From: Panorpa germanica
Lineage: Eukaryota; Arthropoda; Insecta; Mecoptera; Panorpidae
Length of the DNA: 64,000 nucleotides
Direction of reading: 5' to 3'
Assembly (NCBI GenBank): GCA_963678705.1
Contig: OY783203.1
Location: forward strand, 44,144,347 to 44,208,346
The position numbers and the translations under genes were made by a program. Position 1 is the first letter of the stretch. Every line of letters begins with the position of its first letter. Positions 38,901 to 51,500 of this stretch are shown here, piece after piece. A model generated the notes under the pieces. That model had not been told where the DNA came from. It ran no database searches and was given only the letters and a program-made list of their open reading frames with translations.

Positions 38901-40335
38901 TTATATACACGTATTACTGACTATGCACGACATAAAGCGCAGCGGTGTCAAATCTATGTTTCAACAAGAGTTCGTATTCCGAAGCATTGTATGCAACGTA
39001 CAACATTGTATGACGTTCGTAACCCGAAGTGCCACTCTAATTCTCTATTTAATTGAAAGTTATATTAATAGTCATTTCATGTATTTTAATTAAAAATCAT
39101 GTTTATTATTTAAAAATTTCATTAGTTATTTTGTTTGAATCAATAGAGGAGCGTTATAGAATACACGCGTATAATGATTATATTTATTATAAATTGTAAT
39201 TTTATTTGTCAGCTCTATTTATCAGTTGTCAGAATCAATTATTGCGTGGGAGGAGACAAGGGGTGAGATGCGATGACTGCCCTTTTCGAAATGTTTTCCA
39301 ATATATTTCATGCACCCTTGTGTATTCTATATTCCGTACATTTTTGTATAATAAAAGTGAAAAAAGAAGAACTTGATTATATTGCTCGTATTTTTCTAAT
39401 AATGTGATATTTATATAGAGTTTATTACTCCCTGTAAGCAGTTTGCGATTCCCAAAGGATCATGTCACCAATATACTTGTATTTCTGTGGTAGGGTAGGA
39501 TTTCATCCACGTTACTAGAACTATGGGACCTTTAAAGAATCTGAAAATGAAAAGGCTAAAGGGAAAATGAATGAAAACTTGTTATACCTCACAACTGAAT
39601 TTTGAGTAATATTTTAAAAAATGTATTGCTTTGGGAAAACTTTATGTTGGGGTAAAATAATTTTAAAAGAAAAGAAATTTGAAGGGGTTTTTCACTTCTA
39701 ATTTATTTACTTTTATTTCTTTTGATGAAGCTTTTTAGTCAAATGATGAACATAACCTATTATTAAAATTTATTTTCTTTTTGTTACTGATGGTCTATTT
39801 ATTTATGAAACTTTAATAATGGATAGTTGTGAAATTGGTGAATGAAAGCTACTATAAAAATAAATACATAAATTTTGCAATACCTCAAGGGTAAATTTCA
39901 GTGTTATGTAAACTACTATTCGAAATTCCATACATATTTTAAAAGTATTTTGTAATGTTTTAAATATATAAAATATGATATTTATAAAGATATTTTATAA
40001 GATAAGTTATTTAAGAATTAAAAATTCTTCTTAGACTAAGTACATTACTATTTATTTAATTTCACATAATATTATTTACTGTATAAACAAATATTTAAAT
40101 TACTTATTTTAACACATTATAAAAATTTTACTAAAGAAATAAAATTAGTTTTGAATCATTTTAACTTTGAAGTCAGTAATGACAGCTGACATGCAGATAA
40201 AATTAAAAGATTATGTAAGCTATAGTTAAAAATTCAGAAGACAATTGTCACTTTAATTAAAAAGTTGCCATTTAAAGCTTATTTTAAAAGATTGTATATG
40301 AAACGAGATGTTAAAAAAAAAATGTATTCTTTTAA
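32940..40335. other. Long AT-rich stretch without supported genes
   Basis: Short open frames at 35654-35848, 36792-37007, 37100-37372 and minus 38635-38817 have no recognisable domain or convincing splice context. GC-richer patches lie at 33540-33660 (GCGCGGCGCGGCGGC), 34730-34870 (decayed repeat with GGCCCGATGCAAA) and 38930-39040 (two TTCGTA..CCGAAG motifs, perhaps a MITE). A GAGTACAGTAAG direct repeat lies at 35985-36030. Confidence 0.45.
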
Positions 40336-40379
40336 TTTATTTAACGTCGGCCGATTTTCGTGATCCCCATTTGATCCCA

Positions 40380-40510
40380 GGACCAGATATATATTTTCTG
40401 GGTTTGGTTGTTATCAACTTATATTGATTATGTGCATACATAATCGTCACTTATTAGGCAGCGATGTAGTTGACATATATGAGGCCACGACACCACAAAT
40501 ACTGCCAATA
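40380..40510 (+). mobile_element. SINE family A copy, 5'-truncated
   Basis: Contains TTTTCTGGGTTTGGTTGTTATC, ATTGATTATGTGCATACATAATC, TTAGGCAGCGATGTAG and ACACCACAAATACTGCCAA in family order. The tail is absent. Confidence 0.7.
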
Positions 40511-40609
40511 TTTAAAAAGAAATCACTTTACATTTCATTTTATAATAACTATAATTTCTTCAATCGATTGACTATTCACCTTCAAATTATTTTTCTTTGT
40601 ATTTCATTT

Positions 40610-40746
40610 TTTTTCCTTATATGGAGGTTAATAAATTTACGATTATGTGATCACATAATCAATTTAACAATTTGGTATTCCTGAGATCGGGTCTGAAGAC
40701 ACAAGAGTCTGTCGTGAAGCATAAACGCTCTCAGTCACTCTACAGT
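40610..40746 (-). mobile_element. SINE family A copy, head and start of body
   Basis: On the minus strand a tRNA-like head (GTAGAGTGACTGAGAGCG...TTCAGACCCGATC) is followed by ATTGATTATGTGATCACATAATC. It faces the + strand copy at 40380-40510, making an inverted SINE pair. Confidence 0.7.
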
Positions 40747-41322
40747 CATATTTTATTCAATTAATTGACAATACCTGATACTTTACACTTACATCTTTTG
40801 CTTTAAAATAATCTTGTTCATTTGGAGTTTCAAGTGACATAAAAACGAGCCTCATAAAATATACTGCGCAGCACGAGGAGTACTTGAAGACGATATTTAG
40901 TTTAAGAGAACACAATTAAATTTAGCGATGATTTAGATGTTATTAAAAGTTTCTTTAAGTTATAAAAGGCTATAAATTTGATACTTGAAATGGCGGTGGG
41001 AACGAAGTAGATGAGTTAAAATACTGTAAGTGACAATTTTATTGATTTATTAGCTTTCGTAAGTGGTGTTTAAAACTCCCCATTCCCAGGAGAGTTTGTG
41101 GATTATTGACTCAGGTCAGAGCCACGTCACGTGATTGGTAACGTTCCGCTGTAAATGTGTAAAGCTGGGTGCAGATCAAAAACAGTCAAACATTGTCAAT
41201 ATTAAGAATTTTGAAACACATATGTTATATGAGTACTAAAACAGATTCAGGTAATATTCAATTTTTATATAAATACGCAATTACTGAAAGACTAATCGCA
41301 CTGTGAGAACCTCGCTTAACAG

Positions 41323-41345
41323 TTTGTATCTAGACTAGATACAAA
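41323..41345. repeat. Perfect 11-bp palindrome
   Basis: TTTGTATCTAG and its reverse complement flank a single A. It may be a chance palindrome or a dimeric protein-binding site. Confidence 0.8.
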
Positions 41346-41529
41346 GATAATTGACTAGTTACGTTTTCATATAATATAAAAAACAGGTAAATGTTTAACG
41401 ATATATCAACACAAGTTAAATGGTAAATTGCAATATAATAAATAATTCATAAAGTTGCTATTTGTTGAATATTACTTTGTACAAGTAGAAGTGATTAACA
41501 ATACTATGTTAGTTTATTTAATTATATGT

Positions 41530-41805
41530 ACAACGAGCTTGTGAACCAATTGATAAAGTTGGCTATCTGTACCTCGAATGTTCAATTACTTGTAATAAGT
41601 CACAATATTATGTTTTTGATCCTATAATCATTAAAGATATCAAAAGTTATATAAAATAAGTCTGTGTGTGATGTCACATACGATGATTTTCGATCTCTTT
41701 TATACAACAGAGATACATACGAGTGAGAGTGTGATACATCATTTACTACTAACAGCTGGGTCCTGCATGCCATCAAGTTTTATGTGATGATTGTTGTGAA
41801 AAAGG
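41530..41805 (+). repeat. Dispersed repeat family B copy
   Basis: Shares the block order listed for 31790-32045 and extends further, through CTAACAGCTGGGTCCTGCATG and ATGATTGTTGTGAAAAAGG. This end is matched by the fragment at 30275-30350. Confidence 0.6.
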
Positions 41806-42324
41806 AAAAATAATTTCGATTACTTATTTCTTCTGTGACGTTATACACACACATATATATATAACAGAAACTAAAGAAACTTAAAAATAAATTAGAAAAA
41901 CGATCCCAAAAAAATTGAGACATAATTAGTTCTTGTTTATTATTTGTGTATTACTTAAGTTGTTACTGCAACAATAGCGTCCAGTATACTATTGTTATAA
42001 ATTTTGTACACCAGTGCACCTAAAAGCAAAACTTATTGAAATAAGAAATTGTGTTATTATGTTTTGTGTATTGGGTTGCTAACTTTATGCAGTGCTAGAG
42101 AAGCATACTGGCAAAAAAAATTATTGAGATGCCCGGGTCAAACGTAAGAGCAGTAAGAATATCTCCCACAGAAAGAAAAAAGTTAATGTACCAACTAGAA
42201 ACCAGACTCTCATTTTAATTCTCTCAGGGTACAAAAGAAGCACAATTCATGACCATTCTGATCTCAAGAAAGAACGCAGAGCAAAATATTTATAAGTTGC
42301 CATATTCTTCTAAAAGGGTTATCC

Positions 42325-42337
42325 TAAATCTAAATAG
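42325..42337. repeat. Left target-site duplication of a SINE tail insertion
   Basis: TAAATCTAAATAG, identical to 42406-42418. Confidence 0.85.
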
Positions 42338-42405
42338 GTCGTCGGTGATAGGACTCAGCATCGGAAATAGGCCGACGTTAAATAAAAAAAAAAAAAAAAA
42401 AAAAA
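42338..42405 (+). mobile_element. SINE family A tail-only insertion with poly(A)
   Basis: A 68-bp insert: GTCGTCGGTGATAGGACTC..., the family tail through GCCGACGTTAAATAA, then a run of about 22 A. It is flanked by identical 13-bp direct repeats. The structure is what extreme 5' truncation during target-primed reverse transcription gives. Confidence 0.88.
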
Positions 42406-42418
42406 TAAATCTAAATAG
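42406..42418. repeat. Right target-site duplication of a SINE tail insertion
   Basis: TAAATCTAAATAG immediately after the poly(A) run. Confidence 0.85.
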
Positions 42419-43265
42419 TCCAATACTTTACCTCATTGTTTCTCTCAGTTCATACCTCAAACCATCCATAACTATTGCGCGAAGAGGAATTTGTGTTATT
42501 AGCTAATAATTTTTTTTAGATAAATATATATAAGCTGCATATGGCGAAAAATAGCTTATGAATCTAGGAATCAATTAACAACTGTATATTACTGCTATAA
42601 AATGGTGCGTGATGAATGTGGATCCTATAGGTTCTTTAGTATTTTATTAAATATATTAAGAAACACGAGTGTTAATTAATTACCTTTAGTTAGTACAACA
42701 AATAAACCCGTGCGCACAAAATGCGTGCCGCATTTACAATAGCAGTGTACGAAAGATAGCTAACAGTACCATTATAAATTCTAAAGTAACAATTGTAATT
42801 CCCACCCATTGATAAATCTCTGTTTCCAACTATAGAAACTAAATTTAAAAAAAGAATTACACTAGCTCCATGTTTGATAACTGTACGAAAACTCTTTGAC
42901 TTCAAAGGTATAATTCCTGCATTTAGACGCAATATTAGAAGCCATAAAGAAGGGTACGTTAGATGCTGAACTGTTTAACGTGTAGAACCACGCTGGTGTA
43001 CAACTAGGAGTGTAGGTTGTAGGGTACCAGTAGTTTGTTAACTTCCTCACGAAATGGAGCTATCTGAATCTAGGGCTGTCCCTGATTTTGTCATCAGATA
43101 AGAGTGGTGATACAATTCATATTAATTCAACCGGAAACTAAGACTTTAAGTTTAAAGCACAGCTGTCATGAATGTGTTTAAGTTCACAAAAGTTATTGGT
43201 TGAATTTTGACAAAGCTAAATTAATCAAGAAATGATGTAGATCGATCATAAGTTCCACTATATTT

Positions 43266-43267
<2 letters not shown>

Positions 43268-43329
<62 letters not shown>

Positions 43330-43345
43330 TCGTATATATATATAG
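43268..43345. repeat. (TA)n microsatellite
   Basis: About 78 bp of TA repeats interrupted once by CTCG. Confidence 0.95.
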
Positions 43346-44372
43346 TACTATATATTTAAAAGTAAGTTGCACTTGCAATATATTTTTACAAGAGTCTGAA
43401 TAAAATAAAAATAATATCATCTAAACACAACTCATAATGTTCTTGCACCCTAGAGAAGAATTACAGGTTTTCCTCTCGTAACCCAGCAGATTAATTTTAA
43501 TACAAAGCGAGAGAAGCAAGAATAAGATGAGCCAAAAGAAAAAAAAGGATTAAAAAGTATTCACACAAAGAAGGAAACCGGTTATATTTTACTTTTATAC
43601 TCGATTTAAATTTCGGTATAAATTTAATCAGTGCTAAAAGAATTTTTATTGCGGATATGTTGAAAGCACAATTTTAATCATAGGGGAATAATTGGTTCAC
43701 AATTTATAAGATTCTTCATCGGATTGATGGAATAAATTGGTTTCCTTATTAAATTTATTATTTACTGATAAAGAAACTAACGTGGCAGTAAATTGTTTCA
43801 ATACTCGAGTTCTACTTTATTCCATTTTTGAATTCTTCACCTGCAACATAATATCTTTTCATTTCCAACTTAATAAATTTGTATATGTATTTTGTGTAAA
43901 ACAATAACAAGTGAACACTGTCATTAATGTGTACACCTAACACCACCTGGTTAAATAAAAAAATGATTTGAAATAGCATTGTAAAATGGGGTCCTTCTTT
44001 ACTTATTTAATATCATCTTTTTTTTCGATCACACTATTCTTCACTAACAGTCGACTAGTCAGCATCTAAAACACTCTGAAATATGCACGCGCGTACCAGT
44101 GACTCAGTAAATTTAATTGCTACAGTCTTCGTCCAAATATATAATTAATTAATTCATCATTTATTATATCAGTGATTTATATGTGTGTCAATGTTTATTA
44201 AATAAAAAAAACACATTATTTTATCAATAATATTCAAGAACTTTTAATCCTGCGACACCATCAAGTTTTCTTCACAAACCCCTCTAGTGCAAATACTGAA
44301 AAGACGTATTATCTTGCCGAAATTTCTCCACAAAGTCTTAAATGTTTTTTTCGTAGGTCTTATATGTATAGT

Positions 44373-44515
44373 TAAGATAGTTTTAGACGACACAGTGGCT
44401 ACAGATCTTTTATGTTTGACGCTGACTGTTGTTGCTGGGTTCGGTACTCTAACCAGAGGTATATTTTCTGAGTTGGTTGTTATTTAGTTAAATTGACTAT
44501 GTACATATATATTAA
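44373..44515 (+). mobile_element. SINE family A fragment (head and body)
   Basis: The head reads GACGACACAGTGGCTACAGATC with a B-box-like GGGTTCGGTACTC, followed by GTATATTTTCTGAGTTGGTTG and AATTGACTATGTACATATA. The tail is missing. Confidence 0.65.
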
Positions 44516-44844
44516 TAATCATAATAATCAATAATTGATTTCTGATTCCATGATTTCTATATCCAAACAGGAAAAATTGGATGGAGAAAAAGAATAATAA
44601 TAATAAATAGTTGAAACAAACAAAAAATTTCAGAAAATTGACGAAAGGGAGAACATCGTTAATAGGTGTATCGAGTTAAGAAAAAGATTACGTTGAAAGA
44701 TAAATTTAAGTTTTACAAACTAATGGTTTTACAAATTATATGCATAATTATCAATTTTTCAGGAAATTACGTTTTTCATTTTTTTAACTCTTTTTAAGTA
44801 ATTCTTTTTAAATATACACTATTCTTCAGGGTTTCTATATTTTA

Positions 44845-44935
44845 TATTGCATGTGGCGTCAAATCGCTACTGACACCCTTGTCACATATTGGGGACCCTC
44901 TCCCCCGCGGTTAAATATGACGTAATTTACTGATG
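44845..44935. mobile_element. GC-rich transposon-like fragment
   Basis: A compositional island in AT-rich DNA, with GTGGCGTCAAATCGCTACTG, GGGGACCCTCTCCCCCG and ATATGACGTAATTTACTGATGG. Similar GC-rich blocks occur in insect transposable elements as I recall; the family cannot be named. Confidence 0.3.
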
Positions 44936-45384
44936 GCTCCTACTTTCATTTAGTAACTATAACACCAGTCAAATTAAAATCAAAATATCATCCTAACTAA
45001 GTAAATCTGTTTTATCTTTCACCAAACTATATTCCTCATTATTTTCTAATCTTCTAAACATCTATATTATGCTCTGCGTCTAAGTCTACTAAATTATTTC
45101 AATAAGAGAATTAATGAGAGTTTTTTAATCGCGTAAACGCAGCAAGTTAAGCTGTAACTTTAGTGTATTTCAGGGACGTTAAGTTAATTGAATGGGTTTT
45201 AAACAGTAAACGGTACGTAGAATGTTTATGATAAATTTATGAACCAAAAGGTCTTTAAGATTTAAATATATTTAGTACAATGACAATAAATAATTACAAA
45301 AAGGATGGCACAACCAAGGTAGAAAATTGTCTTTCAGTGCAGTTCTGAACCGGCTAGCTTGCAGCAAGCAGTTACTTGATATTA

Positions 45385-45535
45385 TATTTTCATCCGGGAG
45401 TCGTCAAGAGTAAATTGATTATGGGATTAGGCAAAGGTGTACTACACTTACATATAAGAGGCCAAGACATCATAAAAAGTACCACTGTAGTAAGAAGCCG
45501 TCGGTCATAGGATACTTAGGCGTGGTGGATACTTA
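45385..45535 (+). mobile_element. SINE family A copy, decayed
   Basis: Contains GTAAATTGATTATGGGATTAGGCAAAGG, GAGGCCAAGACATCATAAAAAG and GTCGGTCATAGGATAC in family order with many changes. Confidence 0.55.
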
Positions 45536-47654
45536 GCTTTAAGAGTTTAGCTGGTTAAGAGGAATGTTGCGATGTTCTCAAGTTACTGCTATGATGCACA
45601 ACATAGGGAGACGCCAAAGCGGAACCTTCGCAAATAATGTCGGTACCAAACGATGCTATGAAGACCTTCCAACGTTGGACGCTTGATAGTTGGAAGCATC
45701 GTGTGGTCTTTACTGGAACTAAAGTGTATCCAATGTCATTTGACCCGTGTCAAAAGATATTTTTCTACTCCCACCACACGTCATGCACTGCTGCACAAAT
45801 CGTCCAACAATGGAAGGTTTTATACTTGAAAGTTTCTTTATTTACTTAAAAGTTTTTGTTAAACAGTGTCAGTGTCAATAATATCAACAAATAAATAAAA
45901 TAAATAAATCGTTCGGTTTAAATATTTGTTCCATTGTGTAGTAGGAAACTTGCCATGTCAATCTTCCAATATTTGACTCACACGTTGGATGCAACATTTG
46001 AATCAATATACGCAACCATTTTTAAAATAATTACAATAATTTAAATAAATAAAATCGAAATCTTTGGTATAATATAAATATGAAACATGAATGTAATATT
46101 TACATAATTCTTTTGTAGCAAAAACGCTTAGAGGTAAATGTACGTAAGTAGTATAAAAAATGATTTGCGAATTTAAATAGAATAAATAAAAGAAAATAAA
46201 AACCAATTTATACGCATTAGATTTTTAATTGATTCTATGATATAAAATTTTATCAATAATAAACTAAATGCGTACTTTTTAATTTCCTAAAGCAAATTAC
46301 TTACCTTTTACTTACTCAATTACTTACAACCTAAATTACTTACAAATATCTATAACTTATACCTGTATAATAATAATTAGCTGCTTAAAACTAATAGAAT
46401 ATTCTTTCAAATTTGTGAATTTTTTTAAATAATTTAATATACAGTGGCCTCTTAACGCGGTACTTATACAATGCGGTTAAAATATAAAGCGATCTACATA
46501 GTTTATAAATTTCAAAATATCTCGTGGAAATGATTCTTCAGAAAAGTGCTTTTATAGTTAAAATTCAAATAACAATTGGATACTATTTGTTTATCTTAAT
46601 TTAGTATATCTTTAATTTAACATTTAGTATAAAATGCCAGAAGAATGTGCAGACGATGATCCCGCATGGCAGAGCATATCATGATATATTTTTCTCCAGC
46701 GGTGTTGACATTAAACCTACTGTTCTTGATTTTCACTGATATTTAAACTTAACTTCTAACATCGGAAGGAGTACTATCTAATCTACTAAACCATTATTAA
46801 AATATTAGACACTTCTGTGTACAAAATCACATGCAACTTTTATTAATAATTTAGTTATAATTATAATAAAAGTTAATGCGCCATAAATAATTAACAACTT
46901 CATTTTAAACTTTGTTGAGATAACTTAAATATTGATAAGATACTCATACATGAAATGAAATTCTCCCTGGAGTATAGTAATTTGCTGTAGCAGATTAAAC
47001 TAATTCTCAATTTCCTATTAAAGTAACGCGCAACACGGAAGTTTGCACTAGAACTGGAACTGGAATATAGAGAACATAGAGAAGGTAGTGTTTGGGTTTG
47101 AGATCAAAGCATCGAGTATAAGTATCAAGATCGTCTTTATCTTCTGTCACGATAAATTATTTCATTTTAGTAAACTATTATAGTGGTGTTACATAAAACG
47201 ATAAAATTAAGGGGAGACTCAGGAAAATTACGGTATAACATTTTTTAAACAATTTCTAAAATTTAAATATATATATTTATTAAAGTTCTTTTTACGTAAA
47301 ATTTTTTTGAATACTCTTTTAGGTACTAAACTTTTAGATTTTGACTGGAGTAATTTGCATTTTTAACATCCGAACCCTACATAACCTATGTTGAATCCGA
47401 TGCTTCTTGTTATAACAATAGTAATGTTCTTACGATTGTTTTTCTTGAACAACAAGGTAAAATGGACCTACACAATCCTTTCCTAAATTATATCGTTGAA
47501 TAGCTTAAATTTAAAAGTACAAGGTTGAAGAAATTTGGTTGAGCGCATATGGTAAAAGGTTATGAACCACTGCTCTAGTGCAATACTATCACGAGTATAA
47601 TCATGTTGAAGTTCTACACATATATTATCATTTTTATTATTGTTCTACACTGAC

Positions 47655-47737
47655 TATATGAGCTGTCTATTTTGAAAGGGAAGCAAGTGAATTTTGAAAG
47701 TAAACTTGTCCCACTCTCAAAATAAGCAGCTCATATA
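47655..47737. repeat. Imperfect inverted repeat
   Basis: Arms 47655-47678 and 47714-47737 (TATATGAGCTG...TTTTGA against TCAAAATAAGCAGCTCATATA) pair with a few mismatches around a loop of about 35 nt. Confidence 0.75.
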
Positions 47738-48254
47738 TATGGAATCCTTAATATCGATTGTGTTACACATGAACGAGCAGCAACAAGAATGCATGGTTGC
47801 ACACATCTTAGATTACCTAACTTTCTCTTGATAATGTTTAGATTAGTTTCAGTTGATTGAACAATTAGACGTTGCACTTTTTCTATATATGTATAGAATA
47901 TAAACAAGACACTTTTGAAAATTACTCGAATTAGTCCTATATACAGCAGCAAACTTCAATTACTTTGACTTACTACTGTAGATGTTAGATGGAATGTAGG
48001 CACCTTTTTTTATTTATTTATTTCTTTCATTTAATTTATTTACAGTAGGACTGTACTGAATATTTAGAGCACCGTATTTCGTCCTATTTATAATAATAAT
48101 GTTTTGAAATGAATGCAAGTGATTTACTGGGTTATCATTATAGCAAAGTGTATAGCAAATCTCGTTAAATTTAATGATTAATAAATGCAATTGACTACGG
48201 AACAATTTTTTTAAAATAAAAATACAAATATAAATACATATTAAAATCACTCAC

Positions 48255-48503
48255 CAACAAATGGAACCAAGCCTTCCTGCTCGTAGTCAGAGATGCTCTC
48301 ATTGCCTTGGCATTGTTCGGTATACGGATCTGAAATTTGATCGAAACTGCATTTGTTGTGTTGACTCCAGAATTCACGGAACCAAACATTGCGGCAGTTG
48401 ACTAGCAGTTCTTCGTTAGCATGAGCAATGTTTGATCCGAAGCTGATGTTGCAGGAATCGTGTTCCATGCGAGGGCGCAAAGATTTATAATAATGGTCGA
48501 ACC
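48255..48503 (-). CDS. Metabotropic glutamate receptor exon (ligand-binding domain)
   Basis: A 249-nt internal exon on the minus strand, with acceptor TTTTTTTCAG|GG at 48506-48504 and donor G|GTGAGT at 48254. It starts and ends in phase 1. The frame reads FDHYYKSLRP, then about 25 residues, then NVWFREFWSQHNKC, DPYTEQC and GNESISDYEQEGLVPFV. The FD.Y..LRP, R..WF.EFW and YEQEG..FV signatures, in this order, are those of class C G-protein-coupled receptors of the mGluR type, in the extracellular Venus-flytrap glutamate-binding domain just before the DAVYA..HAL helix. That helix would start the next exon. The receptors sit in the plasma membrane and signal through G proteins. The stretch between LRP and the WF.EFW motif is longer than I recall for typical mGluRs and carries two extra cysteines. 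No other exon was found in the window, so its introns must be long. Confidence 0.8.
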
Positions 48504-48509
48504 CTGAAA

Positions 48510-51500
48510 AAAATAATTACGTTTTAGTAAATTATTTCAATAACTCACTATTCAACAATTTTGCACATATATTCAAATGTCAAATGAAATATATTATTTA
48601 TTAAAATTACATTATTTTTTAGACTAAATGAGAAGCTGAAAGTAGTACTACGTAGACTCATACCTATTCAAAAAAGAACCACAATCGTATTTTACATAAG
48701 TCATCGACAAAATAACGCCTCCGTGTCGCCTTAAGTAACTATTCACGATAGCGTAGGAATAAAAAAAACTAAAAGAGAGCATTATCCAAGAAAACGCTGT
48801 CACTAACAATGTTGAAAAATGTATAATTTAAAAAAAAAAAACTTTAAACTGACGATATTTCGAAAAACGTGCGACTTTTATGAAGATCATGCTAGGCTTA
48901 TTCGATGCGTCAGAAGTAAGTCTACCTCCAATAAATTGTATGTTTAATATAATGAAAATTGATTTATTAATTCTTCATATTTTTTCATTGAAAACATAGC
49001 ATAATATTAGTGTGTAGATTTATTTTTACTTTTTCTTTACTTGTGCAATTTTCTTATGCTCATTTTGTGTGTGTGCTTCTATCATTTTGGACGATGATTA
49101 CAGAGTTTTGATTTTGGTCGTTACTACTATAATACTAAACTGCGGGTTAATTTTTCGGGTATGTTTTTACAAAATTCTTATAATAATACAAAAATAAAGT
49201 GTCAAAAACTGAATAATTTTTCTTAATTAATTTCATCATTAAATATTTCTATTACATTGAATTTTCAATGAATGGTAATTACTGCTAAGGTTTATAATAC
49301 AAGTTTAGATAATATTTTACGCGTAATAATTCACCTTTGTCTACGTTATACGAGTATAATGCTCTCAACACTTGATTGCTCTCTGCTCTGTCATTATCAG
49401 GCTTTCTTTAAACGTTAAATCATTATCACCGAAGAAACACAGCAGACGCTAGTCAGCAGATCTTCAAATACTCGAACATGAAATATGACACATTCCCGGA
49501 GGAGTACTTAAAGGGGATGCACAATACATACAATCCAACAACGTAATACCAAAACATTCTTTAAAAGATTGTACTTATTTGTTTTAAATTAATTGGAACG
49601 TATTTATTTGAAGATGTTGATGAAGTTCGCCCGGACAGGCTTATTATCAGTTTATACCTAGTATAAATTTTATAACAGGTTTATTTGTAAGGCAGTTAAA
49701 GTTAAAGTGATTCATATTTATAGTCAAAATAGTCAATACACTTATTTTCACCTGTTATTGGTTCGTTGAGAAATTGTAGTAAAAACGCCGGTTGTTAAAA
49801 AATAAAGGACTGTTATTTATCTTTGTTAGTCACCTTTATAATAACAAAATTTTAAGTTATGATCGAGATGGTTATAAGTAATATTTGACGTTTGAGTATG
49901 CATTTACTTTATACTCTGTTAAATAACAGTGATGATAATATACAGAAGGGAGAGGGAAAACGGGCAAAGTGTTATAATTTTTATTTTTTAAATGAATATT
50001 TTAATTTTTAATATCTACTATAATACTACAAGTTATTTGGTAATAATTGACTACTTGAAGTAGTACAGTTTTATAGAAATTAAAACATAGTTCTCAAGCC
50101 TCATTACCGTTTTGATGTAAGAAAAGACGTACTGTAAAGTCTCCGATGAACACTGTGTTAAGTATGGTGGTTAATGTTGAACCAAATGCAAATATTATCA
50201 CTAATATAGCAATAAATAGTGGTCTGGGGACCTAGAAATTCTTTTAGATATAAAAATAAATAGTGTACCATTTTTACCCTCGTCAAAATATTCTTGTGTA
50301 ACATATTCAACAAAATATGGTAAGAAATAACCATAGAAGTCTTCTTTGGGTCTTTGTTAACTATAAATGTATGAATATGGCTGTAATTTTCGTAAGTTAC
50401 AGTTTTCATAAATAGTATACGAGTACATAGTTTAATTTTACGTCATGTCTGTACTGTGAGAGTGGGAGTGGGAGTGGAGTGACATTGTAATATGAAACAT
50501 AGAAGTAAAACTAGTTTACAGAAGACGTAAATTTCAGTTGTTCTGAATACATTTTGTTCAGAATTTTTAGAGAGTTAATATTATATTTCAAATATGATAA
50601 TGATAGCATTTGAACGCATGAGAGCCCGAAGAGAAAATGAGTAAGGGGGAGGGGTAGTAAACGGAGATGTTTTCCGTAACTTACGTGATCAGAGTTTTTG
50701 TACAATTAAATTTAATTTAATTTATTTAACGTCAACTGCTTTCCAATGCTGAGTCCTATCACTACCGACCTCCTACTATGTTGGTAGTTTCTGTGGTGCC
50801 GTTGCTTTGTAAATATTACCCACACCGTTGCCTGATAAATTTATGCGAAACCGAAGACACAACAGTCAGCGTAAAGCAGCAATGCTCTCGTTTAAGGTCT
50901 AAACACAGTGAGTTTCGGAATCAAATATTATGGTATTTTATTAGTAGAGGGGATACATTTACCGTACAACGCGGTACCCCAAATAAAATCTACATGTATA
51001 TTTTATGTACTTTTAACAAATTTACGAAGCACTGGTTAAGAACCATAGGACTAAATAACATGTTCTGCACATTGAACTCAGATTGCAGCATCTATATTTG
51101 CATCTCTTTCAGAGGCGTAGTCTCGTAGTCTCGTAGTTGGTGCCGTATACGGTGGACCCCGTTATTGCATTACCGACGTCCCAAATGATGCATCCGTGTT
51201 CTCATAGAGTCAGCATTTACTCAAGAGACATAAAGTCTCATTTTTATTCATAGAACGTTCACAGATTCCGCAAATGAAGTCTGCAGACAGGAAGCATACT
51301 CGTACGAGAGTACTAGAATGCCAGTATTATCAATTTGACTAAAAGCAAATTATTTCTTTTAGTCGTATTGTACAAAGCAGAAACCGCTAGTATGTACTCG
51401 TTACTTTAATAATTCAATTACTAAGTTTATTTATAGTTCTTCATTAGCATTCTACAACAATTTCATTATTAATTAGAGAAACGTAGTTCCATGTTCTACC

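Larger units (their letters stand above)
42420..48250. other. Repeat-rich DNA without supported exons
   Basis: Contains a TA microsatellite, two SINE fragments, a GC-rich transposon-like patch at 44845-44935 and an inverted repeat at 47655-47737. An unclassified, GC-richer stretch lies at 45555-45830; its open frame on the + strand has no confident match. Part of this span should be intron of the glutamate receptor gene on the minus strand. Confidence 0.45.

Noticed and set aside
40424-40684. 86-codon plus-strand frame
   Set aside because: Spans an inverted pair of SINE fragments.
45553-45849. GC-richer stretch with a frame containing WTLDSWKHRVVFTGTKVY, faintly like a Tc1-type transposase
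   Set aside because: The resemblance is one short segment; no DDE context, ends or target-site duplication could be found.
50778-51128. 116-codon plus-strand frame
   Set aside because: Its first third runs antisense through a SINE copy, and the rest has no domain or splice context.
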